DNA of 64,000 nt from Mesostigma viride. Lineage: Eukaryota > Streptophyta > Mesostigmatophyceae > Mesostigmatales > Mesostigmataceae. Shown here one piece after another: positions 11,626 to 22,180 of this stretch; position 1 is the first letter of the stretch; each line of letters starts with the position of its first letter. The position numbers were made by a program, and so were the translations under genes. The notes under the pieces are model-generated. The model was given only the letters and a program-made list of their open reading frames with translations. It was not told the DNA's origin and made no database searches. Location of the stretch: the NCBI GenBank assembly GCA_009746045.1, contig RPFO01000034.1, positions 2,557,026 to 2,621,025 on the forward strand, in the 5' to 3' direction.

Positions 11626-13338
11626 ATGATGTCGGCATTTTCTCCTTCTGAGTCGACTGCCCACCACTCACCAAACCCGGATGGAAGTACGATTGGTTCT
11701 AGCTCTCTCCCGACCCCCCCTGAATTTTCGGATTTTGTTCTTCGACGCATGCAGACAATGTCTCAGTCTACGCAGGTAGACATTTCTAATGATGATGCAT
11801 CTGTGGCAGATCAGAAACTGGTCACTGTCGACCTCAAGACACAACTGGCGACGCTTCCGGAAAGTCAGCCGACGACTTCACTTACTACCCCTGTTTCGGC
11901 GTCTGTCAGTCTGGGACGAGAGAACACCAAGGTGGCTACCTCTCCTCGTCAGGGAAAGCTCTTTCTTTTGGAAGAGCACATGAAGGCCCTTAGTCAAGGC
12001 CTCGACGCTCTCATGGCTGAGCGCTCTCATCTGCAATCACGCATTATTGAATTGCAGACGTCTCTTTCCCAACAGCCGTCGGTGACCAGTTCGGCCCCAG
12101 CTGTCTCTCAGGCGACACGTACAGAAGAACCGGCGACCTCTGCAGCCTCATCCGTAACTACAGATCCCATGTCACGACTCTTGAATGTGCCCGGCATCCT
12201 GCCTGTGACGCCCACACCGTCTACTAACCCCACTGATGATTCTCGTCGTGGTGATGACCGCGTTCCTGCCTACCCTCGCATGGACAATCTCCCTCGTCTG
12301 CACCTTACTAATCTCACACCTCTCACTTTCAAGGTGTGGAAACGTGCTGTGACAGAACTCTTCTTTATCTGGGAGACTAACTATGGGAAAGCAGGTCACA
12401 AGATTCCCTTTCAGATCAAGGTCCTTCTCGTCAAACAGACGATGTCTGAAGCTGCTCGCAACAGATTTGAACGCATGCTTGAGCAGGCTGTGTCGGAATT
12501 CACCGACATGGATGTCTTGTTGAATGCATACCAGGTCTCCCTCCTCCCACAAGACCAGCTGCGTCTTGACAGGGAAGCGTTCGAAAACTATACACAAGAG
12601 GGTCTGTCTCTGCGTGAGTACTACGAGGGCTGGAGCGACTTGAAGGCTAAGGTCTATGACTGTGACCGCAATGAGGCCAAATACAGGTTCTATTATGGTC
12701 TGGCGCCCTCCGTCAGAGAAGAATTGGACAAGAACTTCGCTGCTGTCCCCATGCAGGATTGGAAACTGGAAGATATGCAACGCTATGTGCTCACTCTGTG
12801 CCGTGTGAAAGCTCTTGCAGGCAAGTGGACGTCAAACAAGCCAGCAGGCAAGAATCTGCCCCTCAACAGCAATGAGCCAGATTTTTCCCCTGAGCTGAAC
12901 GCCACTAACACTGACAACGCTTGCTACGTGTGTGGTGAACAGGGTCACTTTGCCAAAGAATGCAAGAAGAGGAACATGTTTCCTCCGGACACTCGTGGTC
13001 CCATGGGGTCTCTCCCTCACAAGAGACCTGACCAACTGCCACCTGGGGTTATGCAGACACCACACCATCAACAGCCTGGGTTCACACCCAACTTCCAGAG
13101 ACGCCCTAGGGATGACCGTAAACCTGGACACCCTTCTAACTCACGTTTTGATCGTCACCCACGTGCAGGCAGGCCTGACGGAAGAAGGGACAGGACTGCT
13201 AGACTGCTAAATGCTATCACTCAAATCATGGATGAGTCTTCATCTGACCACAGTGATGCAGGAGAAGACTCTCCCTCTTCAGGCTCACAGCTTCCTGTGG
13301 ATGTCCTACCCCACACCCCTGAGCCTTCAAAAAACTGA
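11626..13338 (+). CDS. gag: RT1 Gag polyprotein
   Basis: 570 residues from ATG to TGA, intact. It forms the virus-like particle that packages element RNA. The first 220 residues are Ser/Thr-rich with a short coiled-coil stretch; the middle is the retrotransposon Gag domain (around WKRAVTELFFIWETNYG to LCRVKALAGKW). A CCHC zinc knuckle lies at residues 433-446 (CYVCGEQGHFAKEC), followed by a basic Arg-rich tail for RNA binding. The last codons overlap the frameshift heptamer at 13329-13335, so a fraction of ribosomes should continue into pol. The middle and knuckle regions are similar to RT2 Gag. Confidence 0.95.
   Translation: MMSAFSPSESTAHHSPNPDGSTIGSSSLPTPPEFSDFVLRRMQTMSQSTQVDISNDDASVADQKLVTVDLKTQLATLPESQPTTSLTTPVSASVSLGRENTKVATSPRQGKLFLLEEHMKALSQGLDALMAERSHLQSRIIELQTSLSQQPSVTSSAPAVSQATRTEEPATSAASSVTTDPMSRLLNVPGILPVTPTPSTNPTDDSRRGDDRVPAYPRMDNLPRLHLTNLTPLTFKVWKRAVTELFFIWETNYGKAGHKIPFQIKVLLVKQTMSEAARNRFERMLEQAVSEFTDMDVLLNAYQVSLLPQDQLRLDREAFENYTQEGLSLREYYEGWSDLKAKVYDCDRNEAKYRFYYGLAPSVREELDKNFAAVPMQDWKLEDMQRYVLTLCRVKALAGKWTSNKPAGKNLPLNSNEPDFSPELNATNTDNACYVCGEQGHFAKECKKRNMFPPDTRGPMGSLPHKRPDQLPPGVMQTPHHQQPGFTPNFQRRPRDDRKPGHPSNSRFDRHPRAGRPDGRRDRTARLLNAITQIMDESSSDHSDAGEDSPSSGSQLPVDVLPHTPEPSKN
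13329..13335 (+). promoter_or_regulatory. -1 ribosomal frameshift site A AAA AAC at the gag stop
   Basis: The heptamer lies in the zero frame as (TC)A AAA AAC TGA. Slipping back one base moves into frame 3, which is open through the linker and the protease. The same heptamer sits at the same place in RT2 (31278-31284). A AAA AAC is a canonical slippery sequence; whether a downstream stimulatory structure exists was not worked out. Confidence 0.75.
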
Positions 13339-16300
13339 GTGCAGGGCAACCGCAAGATGTTTCCGGCAACTGCACTACACCTGGATTGGAGCTTCCTCTC
13401 AACTGTCTTCCTAGAAGACGTACTTCCCCTGAGGAGGAGTTTTCTGTCAACAGTCTTCCAGTAAGACGTACCGGTGTAGAGCCCACCCCGCCTGTGAAGA
13501 GTGAGTTATTACGTTACAAGGCTAGGCTGTGCAGCCATGATAGTCTTAAGGCACCTCCCGTTTTTATGTGCCTTATAGACTCAGGAGCAGGCAGTAATTT
13601 TGTTCTGCCTCCTTTGTGGCCATGTGCCAGCTGCCTATCCTTCCTCACTCTTCCTCAGTTGGAGTCATCTATTCAGATGGCAGGCGTGCAGAGTCTCCTG
13701 GTTATGTTGATCTCTCCTTTAGAGTCAACTCTTTGCAGACTATGAGGGTGCAGGCTGATGTCATTCCTTTGACAGCTGCCGATGTCATCTTAGGTATGCC
13801 CTGGCTCATAGAGCATGAACCACAGATAGCATGGGGTAAGCAAACTGTTCATTTCAGGGATGGTTGTACCTGGAGCAGTTTGTCAAGTGTCGATAGTGGG
13901 CATGGGTCAGTCAGCACTGAATGTTGTTCTATGGTGCAGGCTGTGAATGGCCCCTCTGTCCCTACCCCTAGGAGTAGGAGTAGAAATCTAGTATCAGGTA
14001 GACGCATTATATCGGCACGACAACTCAAGAAGTATATGAGGACACATCCCAATGCTCCCTTGTATTTCTTGAAACCTGAACAGCTAGTAGATAGTATTTC
14101 TTCTTTAGGTGGTCATGAGCTTAATGCGGTGTCTATGGAGCTCACCCCTGAAGAAGCTAGCAGGCATAGTGTTTTGCTAGATCAGTATGCTAGCATCTTT
14201 GAAGAAAAGATGCCCACCTATCCTCCTGAAGGTCCCATCGTTCATAGGATCCAGTTGGAACCTGGCAGCAAGCCTCCATTCTCTCCCATGTATAGAATGG
14301 GCCCTGCTGAAATGGCAGAACTAAAGACCATTCTCATCGGTCTTCTAGAGGCTGGCCTCATCCTACCAGCCAATAGCCCCTTTAGTTCTGGGTGTTTACT
14401 AGTTCCTAAACATGATGGTGGCTGGAGGTTGTGTATCGACTTGAGAGGTCTCAACAAGATTACGGTCAAGTCTAAATACCCACTTCCTAGAATAGATGAG
14501 TTACTAGAGCGTACAGCTGGTGCTAAGTATTTTACTAAGCTTGATCTGCGACATGCTTTCTGGCAGATCAGGATAGCACCGGAAGACATCCATAAAACAG
14601 CATTTACTACTCCATGGGGTCAATATCAATGGACAGTGATGCCCATGGGTGCTAGTAACTCACCTGCCACCATGCAGATGTACGTGAACAGTTTGTTTGG
14701 TCATATGACGGGAATGGTTTACCGCAGATTTCTCCAGATTTGAAGAATCCTGCTTTTAGTGACTTTCCCTTTCAGTATGACAAGTCCAGAAAACTGCACA
14801 GGACTTGCTGTGTGGTTTATTTGGATGACATCTTGATCTTCTCACAGACGTTTGAAGATCATCTGGAGGATGTGGAGGAGGCCTTGAAGGTCTTGCAAGC
14901 AAGGCACCTGTCCGTAAAGAGGTCTAAGGTAGAGTGGGGCCATCAAGTTCAATTCCTGGGCTATGTGCTAGGAGCCGATGGTCTCTCTCCTGACCCTTCT
15001 AAGGTGGCCTCTATTGCTCAGTGGCCTGTGCCCAAGACTGTCAGTGAGGTGAAATCTTTTCTTGGACTAGTGGGCTGGTATAGACGTTTTATCCCTCAGA
15101 TGGCGTCTATCACGTTACCTTTGGTAGCCCTTCTCAAGAAAGACTCTCAATTTACCTGGTCTGAGCAGTGTCAGACTGCATTTGACACTCTCAAGCAGAA
15201 ACTTATTTCTGCACCTGTCTTGGTTGGCCCCGATCCCTCCCTTCCTTACCAGGTTAGGTCTGACGCCTCACAAGGCGCCATAGGAGCAGTTTTGACTCAG
15301 GATCATGGCAATGGTCCTCAGCCTGTAGAATATACCTCTAGAACCATGATCCCTGCAGAAAGAAACTACCCTGTTCATGAGCAGGAACTGTTGGGATTAG
15401 TGTGGGCCTGTCACCACTGGAGGCACCTTCTCTTGGGTGCTCAATTCTCTGTAGAGAGTACCGCTAGGAATGATAAGGGTGAAACCTCTATTACCCTTAT
15501 GACTGATCATAAGCCTCTCATTCATGTGTTGAGTCAGACTAAGCTCAGCAAGAGGATGATGGGTTGGTTAGAGTTCCTAGGACAGTTCTCACCCTTTGAA
15601 GTCACCTATGTCAAGGGGACAGAGAACGTGGTGCCAGATGCTCTTTCTAGACGACCAGATTATTTAGAAGAGTTCTTTAGGACTGTAGGATGTGCTGCAA
15701 CGCACAAGGATATTTCTGATGACGTAATCGACAAGAGCACAGTTCCATCTAGGTGGGTTACTGGAGATATAGAGAAGGATACTCCCCTTCCTCTGTCTCC
15801 AGTGGGTCCAGACACCCCCTTGGTTCTGCCTAATCCCTTGTCTATCTCTCTGATGAATGTTCTTAGGGACTTTACCAAAACTGAGGAGCTGGCCACCCAA
15901 GCCATCCAGCAGGGTGAATTTGGAAACCGACCTGTAGAGTACCAGGATGGTATTCTATATGTTCATACTCAGGACAAGTTTGGCAACGTAACTCGCAAAA
16001 TCTATGTGCCTAAACTTGCTGTTCCCACGGTGTTGCATTGCTTTCATGATGACATCACTTGTGCTCACCCTGGAGTGGAAAAGCTCCGAGTGCAGGTCCA
16101 GAAGAGATTCTGGTGGCCTGGTCTCCTCCATGACATTCAATCATATGTGCAGAGTTGTGACTCCTGTCAGCGAATGAAGGCTAGAAACCATGCTAAGCCT
16201 GAGTTCCCTATGGCTATGCCTATTCCCCTCAGACCCTGGATTTCCATCACTATGGATTTTATTTGTGGTCTGCCTCTTTCTGATGCAGGGAATGACAGGA

Positions 16301-17397
16301 TCCTGGTTGTCATGGACCGACTCAGCCGGATGTGTCACCTGATCCCTTGCAATTCCAAACTGACATCTGCTCAGTGTGTGGATCTCTTTATGAAAGAGAT
16401 TTATCGACTCCATGGCATGCCTAGAGTCATCATCACTGACCAAGACCCTCTGTGGGTTGCCCAGTTTTGGAAAGAGTTCATGCAGATTCTGGACACCAAA
16501 ATGGCCTACGGAGTGGCCTACCGTTGCGCCTCTACGGGCGCAGTGGAACGTCTTAACAGGGTAGTCCGAGACTGTCAGAGGCATTATTGTGACCATTTCA
16601 ACGCAGACTGGGACAAGAAGCTGCCTTTTGTGGAGTTTGCTATCAACAATGCTCCACTCTCTCCTCTGCAGATGTCTCCATTTGTAATCAACTATGGCCA
16701 CTGTCCTCTAACTCCCTTTGATCTTGCCTTACCGGACTATGATGCTGCCCCTCATCTGAAGGAACGTTTGGCATCTATCTCCACTTTGATAGATTCCTTC
16801 CACCAGACTCACTCTATGGTGGCCCATCAGATGGTGCTGTCTCAGCAGAAGTATCTTAAGAAGGCCTGGCAAGATCTGACTGCTGCACAACCCCACGTCT
16901 TTCCTGGTGACCTGGTTTTGCTTGAGGCCAACCGAGTTCTTTCTGACAAAGAACAGTGCAGGAAAATGCAGCCTCTGTGGCTGGGACCCTTCTTGGTTCT
17001 GGACACATTCCATGGTGGTACTACTCTTTCTGTCAAGCTCCCCAGTCACTGGAAACTGAAGAGTAATATTTTTCACCTGAGCCAGGTCAAGCTGTACAAG
17101 AAGAACGAGATTCAGGGCAGAATCTCAGCACCCCTACCCTATGAGTTAGATCCAGAGGGGGAGAGGATCTATGAAGTTGAACAACTCTTGGCTCACAGGT
17201 CAAAGGGTAGAGGTCGGACAAAGCAGTTACAGTTTAAAGTTCACTGGAAAGGAGAGAATCCTAGCACAGCCAACTGGATGTGGTTGAGTGACCTGACAAA
17301 CTGTGCTGACTTGGTCCTTGAGTACTGTAAAAAGCATGGTGTTAACCTGCCTAAGGATTATTTAGATCATGTGTCTGAGTTGTTGGGCACTTCATAG
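13336..17397 (+). pseudogene. pol: RT1 Pol polyprotein (protease, RT, RNase H, integrase, chromodomain), two frame breaks
   Basis: In order: an aspartic protease with LIDSGAGS at about 13572-13595; the reverse transcriptase, with LDLRHAFWQI (motif A) in one frame and VVYLDDIL (catalytic YLDD at 14818-14829) in the next; RNase H (RSDASQGAIGAVL, MTDHKPL); the integrase zinc finger (HCFHDD...CDSCQ); the integrase catalytic triad (TMDFICG, ITDQDPLW, GAVERLNR); and a C-terminal chromodomain (YEVEQLLAHR...FKVHWKG). Translation would begin by -1 frameshift from gag. Single-base deletions at about 13612 (protease) and about 14711 (RT) break the frame; from 14740 to the stop at 17397 it is continuous. 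Confidence 0.93.
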
Positions 17398-17471
17398 CTC
17401 ACAACTGTGTGTCTGTTAACATGTCTTGAGTGTGTCATGCTGCATGCCATCACAACACGTGCAGACCCACA

Positions 17472-18935
17472 ATGACCACTTTCCCTGGCATATCGGATAT
17501 GCGAGTTCTCCAGATCTCGGTGGAAGAGGCGGGCAACCAGATCTTGAGAACTCAGAGGCAGCTCCATGAGGTGCAGGAAGACATGAGCCATCTCAAGAAG
17601 GCGGTGGTGGCTCGCCAAGAGGCGACCGATGTTAAGGTGGACGCTGTCTTCAAAGAGCTGGTAGAGCTGAAATCTCTAGTGGCAGAATCTGTGAAGACAG
17701 GTCAGACTAGTTCCTCTCTTCTCCACTCTCTCTCTACCATGGTGGATGGTTATCAGCGCAATGTTCACCAGCTGGAGAAAACCTTTGAGCTGAAGTTCAG
17801 GGATCTACAAGAGAACCTGGCTCTGCTGCAGAACGTGGTTGGCTATCTGCAGTCTGTTGCTCCCACTCCTACGGGCACTGGGGCTACCCCTACTCAGCTT
17901 GTGCAGCCGGCACCAGAGCCCTCTCTTCCCGAGGATGTGCATGTTCACCCTGTGTCTGACCAGGTCCCTGCCCAGGAGCCGTCTTGTGGCTCTCCTCACT
18001 CTCTGGATTCTTACGTGCCATGTTCCCTGTCTGGGATGCCTGACCGCGGTGGTCCCTCTAGGAAGATTCCGATTGAGGAAGAAACTGGCAGTGAGAGTGA
18101 GGATGGCACTGAGTGCCCTGGCCTGGTTAGTGAGAGTGATGAGGATGAGTTGGGAGAGGAAGATGGAGAGGGGGATGATGAGGATGATGAGGAGGATGAG
18201 ACGGACTGTGAGGTGGAGGTAGATGGACTGCTCACTGCCAAGTGCAATGTGGACCATCTTCACCCAGCTGTGTGGTTACATCAGCACGGGGCTTTGAAAC
18301 AGTGGCCCTTAGAGAGCCTGGACATGGAGGCTAATGAGGGTGAAGACTTGTATGCTGAGCTACCTCCTGCACTAGAGACAGCTCTTCAGCAACTAGTGGT
18401 GGACTCTGCAGCTCCTGTTTCTGGTGGCATCCAGAAGCCGATGACGTTGTGGAATCTTCTTGTGGGGCTTGTGGAAGCCAATAGAGAGTTTGATGTGACT
18501 CTGGTGCTGAGGAATAGTGCGGAGTGCTGGCCCTTGAGTGCCGGATCTTCTCTTGTCCCCCTTCCTTACGCACCTTTCCCTCCTGCTCGGGATGCGAGAG
18601 AGATCAGTACTCCCTACCGAATGTTGATTCCCCTCCAGACTGTGGAATCTCATCACCTGATGGGTTGGCTCAAGTTTTACTGGGCCTATCAGGATCTGAT
18701 GGCGCGACACACGGATGGATGGCGTGGTGATCCTCTGAGGAAGGCTGTGGTCACTTTGGCATACCCTGCTGTGCTGAAGAAGTATGAGCCCATGCTAGGG
18801 GCTCCTGCTCAGACTTGTCTCGCCGTCTCGATTAATAGATCATGGCCTTTCCTGTACTCGATGATCAAAGAACACCCTGAGGTGTTTGGAGTACAAGGCC
18901 GCGACAATCAACCTGGGGTGTGGTACCAGGTTTGA
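17472..18935 (+). CDS. RT1 third ORF (ORF3), function unknown
   Basis: About 487 residues from the ATG at 17472, same strand, 74 bp after pol. The N-terminal 130 residues are predicted coiled coil (EEAGNQILRTQRQLHEVQ... heptads). A Pro/Ser linker follows, then a strongly acidic run (EEDGEGDDEDDEEDE), then a globular C-terminal half. The last 100 residues align with the end of RT2 ORF3: RMLIPLQ/RVLVPLI, WAYQDLMARH/WAYRSWVSRH, VSINRSWP/VSRNWP, and a final GVWYQV/GDWYSL. There is no signal peptide or membrane segment, so it is not an envelope protein. I do not recognise the domain. Conservation between two diverged elements implies a useful role. Confidence 0.85.
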   Translation: MTTFPGISDMRVLQISVEEAGNQILRTQRQLHEVQEDMSHLKKAVVARQEATDVKVDAVFKELVELKSLVAESVKTGQTSSSLLHSLSTMVDGYQRNVHQLEKTFELKFRDLQENLALLQNVVGYLQSVAPTPTGTGATPTQLVQPAPEPSLPEDVHVHPVSDQVPAQEPSCGSPHSLDSYVPCSLSGMPDRGGPSRKIPIEEETGSESEDGTECPGLVSESDEDELGEEDGEGDDEDDEEDETDCEVEVDGLLTAKCNVDHLHPAVWLHQHGALKQWPLESLDMEANEGEDLYAELPPALETALQQLVVDSAAPVSGGIQKPMTLWNLLVGLVEANREFDVTLVLRNSAECWPLSAGSSLVPLPYAPFPPARDAREISTPYRMLIPLQTVESHHLMGWLKFYWAYQDLMARHTDGWRGDPLRKAVVTLAYPAVLKKYEPMLGAPAQTCLAVSINRSWPFLYSMIKEHPEVFGVQGRDNQPGVWYQV

Positions 18936-19494
18936 GCGGTGGCACTGCCGACCACCAAAGGCAGTTGGAGTCTTTTCTTGTTACAAAAGACTTGACAGCT
19001 GCGAGTCTTCCCTTGTTCGAAGACTGCTGGAGTATTTTTGTTCTTCAACTGATGGAGTATTTTGGGTCTTCGACTACTGTGTTACTCAGTTCTTCAACGA
19101 CTGCTGAGCAACTGGAATCTTCAAAGATTTGATGTGCCCTGGGGGCTGGGTTCTTCAACTGTGTTATTTTCTGGGTTATTTTCTGTGTTATTTTGAGTTT
19201 TGTGTTAGAGTGACAACACCCCCAATTAGGTTGTGTGTACGTGTGTGCAGGCTGCTTTCCTTGTCCATGAACTTAGTTCCCAAGAGGGTTGATGACGCCC
19301 TTTGTGGTCGAGACTTAAGGCCTGGAGGGATACTGGGTCATGCGACCAGCCTGTGTTAGGCAGACCATTTCCTGTGTCCATGGACTCACATTCTTGCAGG
19401 GTCAATGATGCCACGTGGGCTGAGACTTAAGGCCTGTGGGGATGATGGTAGTCATGTGACTGGTCTGTCAGACAGAGCTAGTAGCTCTGTTCTT
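18936..19494 (+). other. RT1 3' noncoding region
   Basis: Between ORF3 and the polypurine tract. Contains T/C-rich and CTTCAACTG-like repeats and no credible ORF. Confidence 0.6.
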
Positions 19495-19505
19495 GGGGGG
19501 AGGAA
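19495..19505 (+). promoter_or_regulatory. RT1 polypurine tract
   Basis: GGGGGGAGGAA directly abuts the 3' LTR, the expected position of the plus-strand primer. Confidence 0.85.
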
Positions 19506-20229
19506 TGTAACAGTATTTTCTGACATCGTGTATACTGTTACATCCAAGTGGACTCGAACTTGTAGTTCAGCGTTCAGTGTAAATGGCTGCGTCCTATGTA
19601 CGGCCAAAGTGTAATGATTCCTGGCCTGCCTTGACTTTTGGGACTTATGTGCGGAGTGCCCTTTCAATGGTCCTTTGTGTTGGGCCCTGAACGGTACGGG
19701 ACAGTACCTTGGAATCTATGTGTGATCTGACTGAAAGTCAGTTGAGTATCTTTCGTAAGTTAAGAGCGTGAAGTATGGCTAGAGGAAAACCTTACCTCAT
19801 GGCCTGAATGGTGATTGGCTAGTGTCTTTTGGATTGCGTTGGAGACCTGAGGCCGTGAGAACATATGCGCCGTCATTCGGTCTCCATAGCGAGTTGCCTC
19901 TCACCCAACATGTGAAGTTATTCTTATAACCAAACATTCTCACTCCAGGCCCTGTTATTGGACAGTCATATCCAGTAGACAGGAAGTCTTGTGTCAGTAC
20001 GAACAAGCAAGGAGACTCCCGACAAAAAGGGGTCCACAGCTCCTTACCGCGTAAGTATCGTCTCGTAGGAACGGCCTCTAGACGGGAAACGACCAAGCTC
20101 AGTGACTCCTAGAGAATATCCGGAGTTCTCCAAGTTCCAAGGAGCTTCCAAGTCAGTTTCGCTACAATAAGCAAGAGGTAAAAGATCTTATTCCAACCGA
20201 AGCAGAATCTACCATTTTATTCTGTTACA
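19506..20229 (+). repeat. RT1 3' LTR
   Basis: 724 bp, TGTAACAG to CTGTTACA, followed by the target duplication CGGGG at 20230-20234. Confidence 0.95.
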
Positions 20230-20713
20230 CGGGGAAGCAGAGAAAGATAATACGTGAGAGTACGTAATACGCAAGAGTACGCGTATCCGTAGGCATACGT
20301 TTAACATCCGTACGGCAAAGCTGCGTATGATGTATAGTCTGCGTACGAAACGTATCATATGCCACACTATTTCCCTTTGCGGGGAAGGTGGCGGGGGAGG
20401 GGGAGGGATGCTTTCCCCGCGCTGTGAGGAAGGATGCTTGCGTTGCCGCACCGCTTTACGCCGAGCGAGAAGGCGGCGAACAATACCGCGATGCCTGGGT
20501 CGCCGAACTGACTGCCGTTTTGGAGCGATGCATTGTGCCTTGTGCCAAATGCAGACATGGACATAAGGAGAGCACCTCGGCATATCCCTGCTCAGCAACG
20601 CGCAAAAGGAAAAAGGGCAGCGAAGAAAGAAGTTATGAACTACCTCGATCGCACCTCAAAATGGCCAAGCAAGTCTAGGCATAGCTGCATGGGGCTGCCA
20701 ATATAACTCCAAA

Positions 20714-21603
20714 AATAAACCCTAACTTAAGAATAGCTTCCGCTAGATCCCAATAGGCTAGGCCCACCGCGTGCCGCACGTGGCGCCAAGAAGTATCTGA
20801 AACAACTCATCATTGTGTATTCCGCTGGAAACTGAAAGAGGAGCATTCAGTGCATTAGTCGTTTTAGGGTAGCATGGATTCCTTACCTCAGACCAACATG
20901 TAGTGCCAATAACGCCAAGGTGATCCACCATGTGGATGCATGAAGATCTGCACCACATTGCCGCGTGACAAGGTATGAACATACCAACAAAGTTGCAGAG
21001 CAAGCCGTTCTCAGGAGGGCTATTACCCAACCATAAAGCCCCATGGCATAACGCTTCCATCTCGTGCAAAAGGACAACTATGACCTAGAAATTCAGAAAA
21101 TATATTCTTAGTCTTTCCCTCTACTCCTTGCTTACCTGGGTTGATGGGCGCGACAACTGAAAACTTCGCAGGCACCCGCGCGCGCTCTTGCACCGCCACA
21201 TGCCCTACATGGATAACCACCAACCAAACATGAAAAAAGGGTATAACTAGAAGGATTAAGGAAAGAGGAAATGCATTTAATTCATATAGTTAATATCGCC
21301 ATGAAATTGTATGTTGAAGTAATAATGGGCCGAAATATGCACATCGGGAACACGTCCCATTAATGCACATGCGAAGCTAATGTCAGGACAACGCATCATT
21401 AACAAGGGGGGGTCCGCATGCGCAAGACGAAGCAAGTACAGTTAATATGATGTGCCATTTGGACAGAAACTGGAATAAGGGCTTAACGCCTTACCTAAGG
21501 CACAGACCCACACGATGCCGCTGACCGCTAGAAAAATTGCGAGGATGGCCACCAGCACACCCTGTCTGGTGCTGGTCAAGCAGCAAAGGCAGGGCCGGGC
21601 CAT
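20714..21603 (-). other. Exon-like minus-strand segments with a membrane-protein start
   Basis: On the minus strand an ATG at 21603 opens MARPCLCCLTSTRQ followed by a clean hydrophobic helix (GVLVAILAIFLAVSGIVWVCAL) and a donor GTAAGG at 21494. A second piece (21204 to about 21140) begins after an AG acceptor, keeps the same phase (phase 1 in and out) and ends at GTAAGC. A third piece lies between acceptor TTCTAG near 21085 and donor GTAAGG near 20887, and a fourth starts after TTTCAG near 20841. The frame of the third is ambiguous: one reading is a double membrane helix. This may be the 5' half of a gene captured by the MULE-like element and continued at 10.2-9.0 kb. The gene itself is not identified. 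Confidence 0.35.
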
Positions 21604-21961
21604 GAAAGCTGGAGGTCACGAGCACTTTGTTGCAGTGGATGTAAACGACCCCCCTGTTTGGAGCACAAAAGGCGAGAAGCAAATTAAAAACGGAAAGCGC
21701 CAGTCATACACCGCGCAGCTCGCGAGAATTCCAGGAACCAGTTTTTGTGTGATATTCGCATTTAGATGTCGTGCATAACCATTCCTTTATTATCGCACAC
21801 ACCAGTAAACAGTACAAGGATTTGCGTCAACCCAGCTAAATGCCGAGGGTGCCACGGACGTGTATGCCAGCGAGCTCGAGTCTGGCGAGCAATCACTCAA
21901 ACATGTCCACTGTCCCTAAGCCGAGCATCACCCTAACATGTCCGCCATTGCTACGTTTTAT

Positions 21962-22171
21962 CATCCTTGACTGCGCTTGTAGTCAACAAAGAAATTAGCC
22001 AAGTCCTACAGTAATTGGCGCGGCAGGCCCTTTTTTCCCGCGTAACTCGTGTGCCGGTCCGGCGCGGCGTGGCCTGGGCAGGCGCGTCGGACTTAGTGCG
22101 GTGGTGTCCCGGAACCCCGCACTCACCCCCGCACTAGAGTTTGTGTCATCAGAGCCAAATTATGCGCTTCC
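21962..22171 (-). repeat. Right TIR of the MULE-like element
   Basis: Reverse complement of 4444-4653, ending GCGCTTCC; followed at 22172-22180 by the second copy of CTCACGGTG. Confidence 0.93.
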
Positions 22172-22180
22172 CTCACGGTG

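Larger units (their letters stand above)
10673..20229 (+). mobile_element. RT1: Ty3/gypsy chromodomain LTR retrotransposon, 9.6 kb
   Basis: Two 724-bp direct LTRs (10673-11396, 19506-20229) start TGTAACAG and end CTGTTACA, with the 5-bp duplication CGGGG on both sides. Order inside: primer site, gag, frameshift site, protease, reverse transcriptase, RNase H, integrase, chromodomain, a third ORF, polypurine tract. The order RT-RNase H-integrase plus a C-terminal chromodomain makes it a Ty3/gypsy chromovirus-type element. The LTRs appear identical by eye, implying a very recent insertion, which is at odds with the two frame breaks in pol. Confidence 0.95.
4444..22171. mobile_element. MULE-like DNA transposon, 17.7 kb, 210-bp TIRs
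   Basis: The two ends are inverted copies of each other over 210 bp (4444-4653 and 21962-22171), apparently perfect, and both are flanked by CTCACGGTG (4435-4443 and 22172-22180). Long TIRs with a 9-bp duplication are the classic Mutator/MULE signature. No transposase is recognisable inside, so the copy is presumably non-autonomous. Its cargo is satellite arrays, exon-like minus-strand segments that may be a captured host gene (9.0-10.2 and 20.7-21.6 kb), and the later RT1 insertion. Without RT1 the element would be about 8.2 kb. Confidence 0.88.

Noticed and set aside
17472-18935. Envelope gene of a retrovirus-like element
   Set aside because: The position after pol fits, but there is no signal peptide, transmembrane helix or cleavage site; the protein is coiled-coil, acidic and soluble-looking.
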